This document shows, piece by piece, positions 17,010 to 26,126 of a stretch of DNA of 64,000 bases. Below the pieces are notes generated by a model, which worked only from the letters and a program-made list of their open reading frames with translations, had not been told where the DNA came from and made no database searches. Numbering within the stretch: position 1 is the stretch's first letter; each line of letters opens with the position of its first letter. A program made the translations under genes and the position numbers. Source of the stretch: a virus; IMG/VR virus record IMGVR_UViG_3300032326_001134, positions 51,111 through 115,110 of that record, one strand, 5' to 3'.

Positions 17010-17335
17010 ATTTAGCCGCTTTGCTTGGGGAAGTTTTTCTTTTAGGTAATTGGAAAAATTACGAAGAACTAGAAGAAAGTCTTTCAATGCCAGAGTTGAT
17101 TCAAACGTTTAAGTCTATGCAAAAAACTGAAGAAGAAAAAAGAAAGTTTTTAGCTTCTTTGCAGGGCGTAGATTTAAATACAGAAGAAAAAAAAGAAGGT
17201 CCTACCTTCGAAGATATACAAAGAAGAGCTTTAGGAATAGAAGCATCAGCAGACGATGTTGTTTCTTTACAAGGCCCACTTGCAGTACAGCAGGGATTTG
17301 GTATCGGAGCTGGTTTAGGATACTCGAAGGAGTAG
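16677..17335 (+). CDS. Tail assembly chaperone, long form by -1 frameshift
   Basis: Reading 16677-16973 and then continuing in the -1 frame from 16973 gives about 219 aa. The extension runs PSSGSGSGWSELDLAALLGE, then VFLLGNWKNYEELEESLSMP, and ends GAGLGYSKE. The -1 frame has a stop at 16961-16963 and no other stop until 17333, so the shift must happen between about 16964 and 17006, where CCCAAAC sits in the correct phase. The segment GWSELDLAALLGE is typical of actinophage chaperone extensions. Confidence 0.88.
16967..17020 (+). promoter_or_regulatory. Programmed -1 ribosomal frameshift signal
   Basis: The heptamer C-CCA-AAC (16967-16973) is in the zero frame. Five bases later an outer stem AGCGGC (16979-16984) pairs with GCCGCT (17015-17020), enclosing a perfect inner hairpin GTTCTG (16989-16994) with CAGAAC (17001-17006). 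The zero-frame stop lies within the structure. Confidence 0.82.
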
Positions 17336-17345
17336 AATATAGTTA

Positions 17346-20300
17346 ATGGCTGAAGAACAAATAGTAACCAATATAGTTGCTAAATCTGACTTTTCAAATC
17401 TTATTGTAGATCTTAATAAGGTATCTTCAGCATTAACTGGCCTACAAGAAAAACTTCAAACTACTAATAAAACATTAGCAGCACAAGCTGCTGTAATGAA
17501 TAGATCATTTGCTGAAACAATGAGAAGCACTGGTCAGTTCTCTACGCATTTTGTAAGCTTAAGCTCTGACGTTGATAAATTTGGAAATCAGTTAGATAGA
17601 GGCCAATTAAAACTCGGTAAGTTTTTTCAGACATATAGTCAGCATGTTAAAACAAACGGCGGTCTTATTAGAGATTTAGCAAAACAACAGGTACAGCTAC
17701 AAAACTCTATACTACAACCTTTAGGCAGAAATGCCGAAGGTTTAATGCAATACAATGTTCATATTCCAAGAGGCTTAGATGTAGTTAAAAATAAAACAGC
17801 TATAGCAAAACAAGAATTAATGATCATGAATAAAGTTATTCAGGAAGGTGCTGGACAGTTAATTAACTGGGGTAAAAACACTCAGTGGGCGGGTCGTCAG
17901 CTAACAGTGGGATTAACAGTTCCTATAGCAGCATTTGGAAAAGCATCAGCGGATGCATTTAAAGAGGCGGATCAGCAGCTAGTAAGATTAACAAAGGTTT
18001 ATGGCGGACTATCAGCAGTATCATCAGAAGAACTTGCTAAAGTAAGAAAAGATGTAAGCGATACCGCCTCAGAACTTTCAAAATCTTACGGAACATCTTT
18101 CTCAGACACAATTGCACTTGCAGCAGATATAGCTGCCACTGGACAACAAGGCAATGAGCTTCTTGGCTCTATTAGAGAAACAACAAGACTTGCAGTGCTT
18201 GGTGAAGTTGATAGACAAGATGCAATGAAGGCAACTCTTGCAATACAAACGGCATTTAAACAAAATACAGAAGAGTTGTCTCAATCAATTAACTTTTTAA
18301 ACGCAGTAGAAAACCAAACCTCTACAACACTAAATGACTTAGTGGAAGCAATTCCAAAAGCGGGACCAATTGTTAAAGGTCTTGGAGGAGACGTAAAGGA
18401 TCTTGCTCTTTATTTAACAGCAATGAGAGAAGGCGGAATTAACGCATCAGAAGGTGCAAACGCATTAAAGTCTGGTTTAGCTTCTTTGATTAATCCAACA
18501 AAAGTTGCAAAAGCAATGTTTGAAGGATTTGGAATTTCATTAACTGATATTGTTGAAAGAAACGCTGGAAATACAACAGCAACAATTTTAGAATTCCAGG
18601 CTGCTTTAGAAACTTTAAATCCACTACAAAAGCAACAGGCTCTAGAGCAACTATTTGGTAAATTCCAATTTGCCAGAATGAATGCTCTTTTTGAAAATCT
18701 TGGAAAGCAAGGAAGCCAGACACTCCAGGTAATGGATTTAATGAAAGCCAGCTCAGAAGAGCTAACAGACTTAGCTGGTCGAGAATTAACTCAAGTCACA
18801 GAATCAGCTTCTGGTAAATATCGCAGAGCCGTAGAAGGATTAAAAGCAGACCTTGCTGGAATTGGAGAGCAATTCCTTAAAATTAATACTACTTTAATTC
18901 AAGTTGTAAATGGAATACTTAACTTTGTACAGTCTCTTCCAAACCCAATTAAACAAGCACTAGGATTCTTGGGTATGATAACAGCAGCAGCTGGACCATT
19001 GATTATGTTAACTGGTGTTCTTGGAAACTTTTTTGGATACATAATAAAAGGTGCTTCTCATTTTAGAGCATTATTTAAAGGTGGAGCAGGCTGGAAACTT
19101 CTAACTCCAGAAATTTTAGCTGCACAAAAAGCTGGAAATCTAGTAGAGCAAACATTTTATAGTGATGCCAAAGCAGCGTCAGTATTAAAACAATCAATAG
19201 CAACACTGGCTGCAGAGTTTGCAAACCTAGAACAAAAAGCAATGTCCGCTGCTATATCTGTAAACCCAGTTGTTTCAAGCGGAGGAACTGTAGTTATGAA
19301 TGGAGGAGGCAGAGCTGTTAATGCATCACACCCATTAGCAGGAGCACAGGGAACAAGATCGGCTGCCCACCATAATCCAAGATCATTAATGACTCAATCG
19401 CAAAGAGATTCCCAAACCATACACTCATTCACACCAGCACCAATTCCTTTAAATCAAAAAATAGGTGCGGTCCCACAAATATTTATGGATAGCGATCTTC
19501 CAAGAATTGAAGGATTAACTGCATCTAAAGGAGTTTCAACTGGTATTGTTGCTGGAGAAGCTGCCAAGTGGCATGCATTAATGGGAACGCTATCTATGAT
19601 GTCTAAGAAAGAAGTTGCAGATTTAAAGAAAGAAATTGCTAGAACAGGAACATTTAGCGCAGAAATAAATAGTACATTCGGACAGTTGCTTCCAGCTATG
19701 ACAAAATTGACAAGTAATGCAGCATCACAATCTGCTGCAATTGTTGCAGAGTTGCAAGCAGGTAAATTAACAGTAGATGCAGCTCGCACAAAAATTATTG
19801 CAATTAACGCAGAGCTAGAAAGAATGATGGGGCAAACAACCACACAGGTTGCTACTAGCCTTGGAAGAACTGCCAACTTAACTCAAGTTCCATTAGTAGA
19901 TCAACCAATTGTAAGCAGCACAGGAAAGTCAAATATTAAAGAAATATTTAGACCAAAGAGAGCAGCATCTGGAATTATTGATAAAATAGCAAGAGGTCTT
20001 GGCGTAAGAACATGGGGCGGTGGATATTCAACAGAAACTACAATGCCTAAAAAGTTTGCAGCTGGTGGACAAATTTATGGACCAGGAACTGGAACATCTG
20101 ACTCAATTCCAATTATGGCATCTGCTGGAGAGTTTATAGTTAACGCAAAAGCAACTAAAGAAAACCTACCACTGTTAGCAGCAATTAACGGAGGAATGGG
20201 AAATCAAGACGGCAATTACGCAGAAGGCGGATTCTTACCAGCAACAATGCTTTGGCAAGGAAGCAAGATGAATGCAATATTAGCACATCCAGATCAAGCT

Positions 20301-23300
20301 GGTAGAAGAAAATCTTTAGGGCTTGACACACCCCTAGCAAGTGGTAACACAATTCCTGGTGCAATGTTTGCAAAAGACTTTCAACAAATGCGTAGATCTG
20401 GCGTACACCCAGGTGGAATACTATATGAAATAGGATCACAGTTAGGATATTCCTCAAAAGACTTACAATTTGCAATAAATCCAATGGAAAAAGAAATAAG
20501 AGAGACTTTAATGAAGTCTGGAAATATAACTCCAAAGCAATACGATGAAATTGTTTCTAGAGTAATGCACAGACATCTTCAAAGAGTTACTAGAATGAGT
20601 GCTGCAAAGGGAAGAAGAGTTTCCCTAACAGAAGAGATTGGCTCATTAGGCTTTAAAAGAAATGCAAAAAATAAAGGTGTATTAAAAGGCAGCGTAAGAA
20701 ATATTGGTTTTGATGGACAAAAAGTGGCACAACCATTTGTTTCAACTGGTGGCGGAATACCCGCAGACTCAATGGCGGGCAAGCATTTTGAAAGAATGCA
20801 AGAGCTTTACCCAGAAGAACAAAGAAAGGCAACACCAGCATTTGGTAGAGGAAAAACATTTAAATCAATTTTTGGAGCAGAACGAGGTCACGTTGGAGCA
20901 TCTTTACCATTTGGAGGAATGCCTTACAACTCCGCAGCAAGAGGCATACATCCAGATAAATATTCAATAAATGCCCACGGAAGAAAAACATTTTTAAATA
21001 TGCCATTGCAAAAGTTGGCAAAGGGTTGGGCTAATCCAAGATACGTTGCACCAGATCCAAGATCAATAGCTTTAAGACAAAAATGGATGCGTGGATATAA
21101 AGACGGTGGAATGGTTGGAGGCGGATACGCCCCAAGAAAATATGCACAAGGCGGAATGATTAGACAACAAATTGCTCCAATGCTGGGTGGAACTGCTGGA
21201 TGGATGGGTGGGCAAGCATTAGGATCAATGGTTGGCGGAGACATTGGCGGAATGGTTGGAGGAATGGCTGGATCTATGGTTATTCCTGCAATGATGATGA
21301 GAACAGGAAAAGCCACAGATGAAACTATACCAAAATTAGGAAGATTTAAATCTGCCATCACAGCTATTACAGTTCTACCAGGTCCCGTTAAATTACTTGG
21401 AGCAGTACTAGCTGTAGGAGCAGCAGTTAAAACAGTTAACGATAAAATTAATGAACATCGCAAGATAATTAATTTAGCATTTGGTCCAACAGAAGAGTCC
21501 GCACAAAGGCTTGGTATAAAATATAACTCATTAACAAATCAAATGAAAGATTTTGCCGAACAAACAAAACTAACTAAAGCAAAAATAGAAGAGTTCTATG
21601 CTGCAACACAAAATTCTGGTGTGGCTGGACTAAACCTAACTATAAAGCAGCTCGCAGAGTTAAAAGAAACAGTACGCAAAGACTTCCCAGACTATGTAAA
21701 GATGTTTGACAAAGCAAGTCCTAAAGAGGTTATAATAAAAGCACAGCAATTAAAGGCACAATTTGTTGCTGGTGGAATGAGCGCAGAAGAAGCAACTAAG
21801 AAAATATATGCAATGGTTTCTGTTTCTAATAAAGCAAACCAAGCAGTTCAAGCAATAGCCAATGAGGGATTCTCCAGCATTAAAGATAAAGCCACAGCTG
21901 CAGTTCAATCAGTTAAAGTATTTAATGCTTTATTAAAAGAAGGAAATACTGATCAATTATCTACATCTTTCGATACAGTTATAACTTCTTTACAAGAAGC
22001 TGAAAAAGCGCTTATTGGAACAAAAAATGCTCAAGGACAAATAACAACTAGTGCAGAGGCATTTGATGCTACCTTAAAATCAATTAGCGGAACTAAACTT
22101 GGAAACCTTAAGTTAGATCAAGAAGGAGTAGACGCCTTATCTAAGCAAAATGAAATAATGGGACTTATTTTAAATAAGTCAGATACAGTTGCTGGGGCAT
22201 ATTCAAAAATGAAATTGTATTTAAGCGGAGTAAATCTTGACCTAAAATCAATGGATTCAACCATGGCTAGTCTTGCAGTAAAAGCAGTAAACTTAGCAAC
22301 TCAAAATTTAATTGGTGGAAAGTATAAGGGAATATCTGATGAAATAAAAAGATTAACCGAAGCTGGCACCTCACAGAAAGCAATAAAGACACAACAGAAT
22401 GTTCAAAAAGATTTAGATGCTCAAATTAAAAAGCATCAAAAAATAATTGATAAAATCAAAGAGCAGGCTGACGCCAAGGTAGAAGCATTAAGTAGACAGA
22501 ATGACGCAGAAGACTACAACCTTAAAATTCAAAAGTTACAGATCCAGTATCAGGAAAAACTTGCTTCTGGAGATATGGCTGGAGCTGCACAAGATCAGAT
22601 AGACATACAGCTACTTAGCTCATCTAGACAAAAAGATTTAGCTGTTAATGCTATTAGAGATAAAGAAAAGGCAGACGTAAAGGCACAAGAGTTAATTATT
22701 GAGGGCTTACAAAAGAAACTTGAAGGTTCTCAAAAGGCTGTTAAAAAAGCAACATCTGCTGCTGATGTTTCTTTAAAGAAGGCTGCAGAGTTGCAAACAA
22801 CATTAAACAGTTTAGCTCTTGCAACAGTAAACGCTGCACTTGGAACCATTGATTATAAAGAAATAGCAAATCTTCAAACTCAATTAAAGAAATTTGGATT
22901 TACTAGCGAAGCAAATGCAATTGGTCCACAAAACACTTTCTCAGACGCACGTTCCTCACGAGGTGGAATAAATTCAACAACAACAGGAATACAGTCTATA
23001 GGAAGAGATGCTCTGTCAGAAGTAATTAACGGAAATAAAACATTATCTACAAAAGATAATGCGCTACTAAAATTTTTCATAGAAAATAATGGAGCTGGAG
23101 TAACTGGAAAGTCAATTACAAGGGACTACGGAAATATATCATACAACAAGTGGAACCCAGCAACTTGGGCAAATACTGATAATTTAGCAAAACTTGTAAA
23201 AGAAAATAATCTTAAGAAAAATGATACCTTTACCTATAAAGGAAAAACTTATAAAGTTACAAACACTTCTGGTTTAGTTACAGCAGATGAAATTAAAATG

Positions 23301-23633
23301 GCATCTGGAGGTTTTGTTTCTGGACCAGGGACGGGGACATCAGACTCTATACCAGCGATGCTTTCAAACGGAGAATATGTAATAAATGCAGACTCTGTTA
23401 AAAAATATGGAATGGATACATTCCACGCATTTAATAGTAAAAAATATTCAATGGGCGGACCAGTCACAAGAATGCCTTATGCAAACGGAGGCCCAGTCAC
23501 AAGTAGCGGATCGATGTATAATATAAATGTTACACTTAACGGATCAAACCTTGATCCAAACGATGTGGCAAGAGCAATTCATAAAGAGATGAAGATGCGT
23601 GAGATAGCCTCTGGAAGGAGTAGAACTGTATGA
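17346..23633 (+). CDS. Tail tape measure protein
   Basis: At 2095 aa this is the largest gene. It has an N-terminal coiled coil, a TP901-type tape-measure core (about residues 140-520, with QWAGRQLTVGLTVPIAAFGK and LYLTAMREGGINASEGANAL), a hydrophobic stretch at 530-570 and a Gly/Met-rich one near 1276-1315, a coiled coil near 1690-1820 and two copies of a GPGTGTSDSIP module (about 909 and 1993). It sets tail length; at roughly 0.15 nm per residue the tail would be near 310 nm. It forms one operon with the chaperones and overlaps the next gene as ATGA. Confidence 0.95.
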   Translation: MAEEQIVTNIVAKSDFSNLIVDLNKVSSALTGLQEKLQTTNKTLAAQAAVMNRSFAETMRSTGQFSTHFVSLSSDVDKFGNQLDRGQLKLGKFFQTYSQHVKTNGGLIRDLAKQQVQLQNSILQPLGRNAEGLMQYNVHIPRGLDVVKNKTAIAKQELMIMNKVIQEGAGQLINWGKNTQWAGRQLTVGLTVPIAAFGKASADAFKEADQQLVRLTKVYGGLSAVSSEELAKVRKDVSDTASELSKSYGTSFSDTIALAADIAATGQQGNELLGSIRETTRLAVLGEVDRQDAMKATLAIQTAFKQNTEELSQSINFLNAVENQTSTTLNDLVEAIPKAGPIVKGLGGDVKDLALYLTAMREGGINASEGANALKSGLASLINPTKVAKAMFEGFGISLTDIVERNAGNTTATILEFQAALETLNPLQKQQALEQLFGKFQFARMNALFENLGKQGSQTLQVMDLMKASSEELTDLAGRELTQVTESASGKYRRAVEGLKADLAGIGEQFLKINTTLIQVVNGILNFVQSLPNPIKQALGFLGMITAAAGPLIMLTGVLGNFFGYIIKGASHFRALFKGGAGWKLLTPEILAAQKAGNLVEQTFYSDAKAASVLKQSIATLAAEFANLEQKAMSAAISVNPVVSSGGTVVMNGGGRAVNASHPLAGAQGTRSAAHHNPRSLMTQSQRDSQTIHSFTPAPIPLNQKIGAVPQIFMDSDLPRIEGLTASKGVSTGIVAGEAAKWHALMGTLSMMSKKEVADLKKEIARTGTFSAEINSTFGQLLPAMTKLTSNAASQSAAIVAELQAGKLTVDAARTKIIAINAELERMMGQTTTQVATSLGRTANLTQVPLVDQPIVSSTGKSNIKEIFRPKRAASGIIDKIARGLGVRTWGGGYSTETTMPKKFAAGGQIYGPGTGTSDSIPIMASAGEFIVNAKATKENLPLLAAINGGMGNQDGNYAEGGFLPATMLWQGSKMNAILAHPDQAGRRKSLGLDTPLASGNTIPGAMFAKDFQQMRRSGVHPGGILYEIGSQLGYSSKDLQFAINPMEKEIRETLMKSGNITPKQYDEIVSRVMHRHLQRVTRMSAAKGRRVSLTEEIGSLGFKRNAKNKGVLKGSVRNIGFDGQKVAQPFVSTGGGIPADSMAGKHFERMQELYPEEQRKATPAFGRGKTFKSIFGAERGHVGASLPFGGMPYNSAARGIHPDKYSINAHGRKTFLNMPLQKLAKGWANPRYVAPDPRSIALRQKWMRGYKDGGMVGGGYAPRKYAQGGMIRQQIAPMLGGTAGWMGGQALGSMVGGDIGGMVGGMAGSMVIPAMMMRTGKATDETIPKLGRFKSAITAITVLPGPVKLLGAVLAVGAAVKTVNDKINEHRKIINLAFGPTEESAQRLGIKYNSLTNQMKDFAEQTKLTKAKIEEFYAATQNSGVAGLNLTIKQLAELKETVRKDFPDYVKMFDKASPKEVIIKAQQLKAQFVAGGMSAEEATKKIYAMVSVSNKANQAVQAIANEGFSSIKDKATAAVQSVKVFNALLKEGNTDQLSTSFDTVITSLQEAEKALIGTKNAQGQITTSAEAFDATLKSISGTKLGNLKLDQEGVDALSKQNEIMGLILNKSDTVAGAYSKMKLYLSGVNLDLKSMDSTMASLAVKAVNLATQNLIGGKYKGISDEIKRLTEAGTSQKAIKTQQNVQKDLDAQIKKHQKIIDKIKEQADAKVEALSRQNDAEDYNLKIQKLQIQYQEKLASGDMAGAAQDQIDIQLLSSSRQKDLAVNAIRDKEKADVKAQELIIEGLQKKLEGSQKAVKKATSAADVSLKKAAELQTTLNSLALATVNAALGTIDYKEIANLQTQLKKFGFTSEANAIGPQNTFSDARSSRGGINSTTTGIQSIGRDALSEVINGNKTLSTKDNALLKFFIENNGAGVTGKSITRDYGNISYNKWNPATWANTDNLAKLVKENNLKKNDTFTYKGKTYKVTNTSGLVTADEIKMASGGFVSGPGTGTSDSIPAMLSNGEYVINADSVKKYGMDTFHAFNSKKYSMGGPVTRMPYANGGPVTSSGSMYNINVTLNGSNLDPNDVARAIHKEMKMREIASGRSRTV

Positions 23634-24103
23634 GTATAGTAAGTATGCCTAGAGGGTCTATCCTTCAAATTCAAGGATATGACGCATCTGCTAACGGCGG
23701 AGATGGCTCATTAAAGTATAATAAGGTCTCAGAGCATAATAGATCACAGTTTGATATTAGCAATGAGCGTATCGAAAAACAACAAAGAATGGCAAACGGA
23801 ACCCTAAGAAAGTTTTTTGTTGCAGACAAAAAGACGTTTACCTTATCCTGGGACATGTTGCCATCCTATAGAACCTTTACAGTAGACGGAGCCTGGGGAG
23901 CAGAAGACCTAAGAACATTTTATAATAGCGCACAGGGACAATCATCTTTTAATATTAGAGTAAACCTAGCAAAAGACGGAACAAATCAAGAAGCAGCAAA
24001 CTATGAGTCATATACAGTAGTTTTCTCAAACTGTAACTTTACCGTTTTAAAAAGAGGCGCACAGCCATTTTGGAATGTATCAATAACAATGGTACAGGTA
24101 TAA
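23630..24103 (+). CDS. Small distal tail protein
   Basis: The 157 aa protein begins within the tape measure stop codon and precedes the hub proteins, the place of the distal tail (Dit-like) protein. It is beta-rich (LRKFFVADKKTFTLSWDMLP, ANYESYTVVFSNCNFTV) and ends with FWNVSITMVQV, similar in style to tube-like proteins that start the tail tip. It is shorter than typical Dit proteins, so it may carry only the core barrel. The function follows from order and fold impression. Confidence 0.65.
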   Translation: MSIVSMPRGSILQIQGYDASANGGDGSLKYNKVSEHNRSQFDISNERIEKQQRMANGTLRKFFVADKKTFTLSWDMLPSYRTFTVDGAWGAEDLRTFYNSAQGQSSFNIRVNLAKDGTNQEAANYESYTVVFSNCNFTVLKRGAQPFWNVSITMVQV

Positions 24104-24104
24104 A

Positions 24105-26126
24105 ATGATAAATGCTTCAACTAACCTAAAGAACACACTTTATAATAATACAAATATTAAAATAAGTGCTGGCTGCCACATAGAATATAATATGAATAAC
24201 CTACTTGACAATATATCTGCCGTCAACAATATCCCAGACTCATCATATACTGGGCAAATAGTTAACTTAGTAAATCAACCAGCGTGGCCATCAGGAAGGC
24301 CAAACCCGTATAAAAAATTATTCCCAGTAGACTCTTTGATAAAACCATTTCGTCCAATTAACTCTGGAATAAAATATTTCATTCTGGCTGACGCAGACAC
24401 ATATACAAATTCATTTTCATCATACAGATCAGTAAAGTACCCAGAAGCTCAGCCAAGAATATACTATCCAGGAGTGGAGACATTTTATAAGTATTGGGTC
24501 ACTCCAATAAATACTGGGGCTAATTTAACAATAAATTATGCAACATCTGGAATCAAATATGCACTTACAAATAAAATTGTTTTAAGATTTGAAAAGAATC
24601 ATGCGCTTCCATCTACCTACACAATAGTTATAACAAAATCAGATGACACACAGATAACCATTGCAAGCTCACTTAGCGTTCCGTCAAATGGAAATATTGT
24701 ATTGCATTACAACGGATCAGCATGGTCTACCATAGAGCCAGAAGTATTTGCTTCACCTATTTCAATAAAATCTATTGCAATAACAACTCCAAGCGCAGGC
24801 GCTGGTAAGATAATTGGAATAATAGAAGTTTCAGCAAGATGGGTAAAAGATGTATCAGAAGACGTACTTTCTTTTACAATAAATAAAGAGTCTTCCGCTT
24901 CTTCAGAAGACCTACTTCCAGTAGGCAAAGTAACTGCAAACTCTTTAAATTTAAATTTAGTAAAGTATAACCAGACGGCACCAGAATATGTTTCATACAA
25001 CAGAGATATAGCGTTATCAAGCTCTCTTACTTATATATATAAAAATGTTGTATTAAATCCATACTTTAAAATATATCATGATAATGGAACATACACTGAA
25101 GGCTTAGAAAAATACGACAAAATATTTCAGGGACAATACTACATAGACAGCTGGGATATAGATAGCTACGGCGCATCTACAATAACAGCATTAGACAATA
25201 CCAAGTACCTCATGGAAACCATAGCACCAGACATGCTATGCGAGTCTTACCCAGCCACAGCAGTGATAAGAAGATTACTAGACTCAGTAGGGTTTACAAA
25301 CTATGCTTTTAATCTTACATCAGAAACAGATTCCTCAATACCATTTATTAATTACTTTTGGACGGACGGAAGTAAAACAGTTTGGGAGCATATTCAAGAA
25401 CTATGCAGAGATATACAGATGAATGCTGTAATTGATGAAAATAACATACTGCAGTTTTATAGTAGAAATTATATGTACGGAAGAACAGATAAGAATTGGA
25501 ATTTTTACTACGAGCAAAATGAAAGCAGTTTACCAAACATTATTAGCTTAAATCAAAAAGACATCGCATCAGCAAATCAGGTTAAAGTTCTATGGTCTAC
25601 TCCAATATCTTCTACTTACCTTGGGGGATCTGGGCCACTTTGGCAATCTCCAACATCATATTTAATTGCAGGCGGTCTAAAAGAAACATTGACAGCATCA
25701 AGTAATAAAATTATATTAGACTTAGAGACACCAGACAATTACAGCAAGTTTCAATCTGGATTTAATTTTAATGGATACTTTATGATAGATTCTGAAATTA
25801 TAGAGTTTGATGCCATAGGGTATCAATATGTTCCAAGGGACCTAACTCCTTCCACAATGTATGACGCCTTAACAGAAGCAAATGTTTTGAATGATGGAAG
25901 ATTTATTAATATATGGATAGAAAATGCTGCTGATGTGAATAAATATAGAAACTTTTCAAAGGTAGGGTCATACAGCATAAGTTCAGAGATATACTTTAAA
26001 CCAAATGGAGTGTATAGAGTTAAAAAACGAGGAGCCCTAGGAACCACAGCAGCATCACATAACGCCAGTGGAGTTCCATCAACGGGGTATGCTTGGACTG
26101 AAACAATGGTGACTCAAAATGCGTGA
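24105..26126 (+). CDS. Tail hub (baseplate) protein with N-terminal carbohydrate-binding-like domain
   Basis: The 673 aa protein has two visible regions. Residues 130-250 resemble a discoidin (F5/8 C)-like sandwich (NKIVLRFEKNHALPSTYTIV, IGIIEVSARW). Residues 255-480 resemble hub proteins: TALDNTKYLMETIAPD, TVWEHIQELCRDIQMNAVID then ENNILQFYSRNYM, a pattern typical of tail-hub domains. It lies after the distal tail gene and its stop overlaps the next gene, which seems to carry the rest of the hub. It should form the tail tip ring and take part in host attachment. Confidence 0.72.
   Translation: MINASTNLKNTLYNNTNIKISAGCHIEYNMNNLLDNISAVNNIPDSSYTGQIVNLVNQPAWPSGRPNPYKKLFPVDSLIKPFRPINSGIKYFILADADTYTNSFSSYRSVKYPEAQPRIYYPGVETFYKYWVTPINTGANLTINYATSGIKYALTNKIVLRFEKNHALPSTYTIVITKSDDTQITIASSLSVPSNGNIVLHYNGSAWSTIEPEVFASPISIKSIAITTPSAGAGKIIGIIEVSARWVKDVSEDVLSFTINKESSASSEDLLPVGKVTANSLNLNLVKYNQTAPEYVSYNRDIALSSSLTYIYKNVVLNPYFKIYHDNGTYTEGLEKYDKIFQGQYYIDSWDIDSYGASTITALDNTKYLMETIAPDMLCESYPATAVIRRLLDSVGFTNYAFNLTSETDSSIPFINYFWTDGSKTVWEHIQELCRDIQMNAVIDENNILQFYSRNYMYGRTDKNWNFYYEQNESSLPNIISLNQKDIASANQVKVLWSTPISSTYLGGSGPLWQSPTSYLIAGGLKETLTASSNKIILDLETPDNYSKFQSGFNFNGYFMIDSEIIEFDAIGYQYVPRDLTPSTMYDALTEANVLNDGRFINIWIENAADVNKYRNFSKVGSYSISSEIYFKPNGVYRVKKRGALGTTAASHNASGVPSTGYAWTETMVTQNA

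Noticed and set aside
20924-21463. Long minus-strand frames such as 20924-21463 and 10821-11288
   Set aside because: They mirror repetitive or biased codons of the + strand genes, have no ribosome binding sites and show low-complexity sequence.
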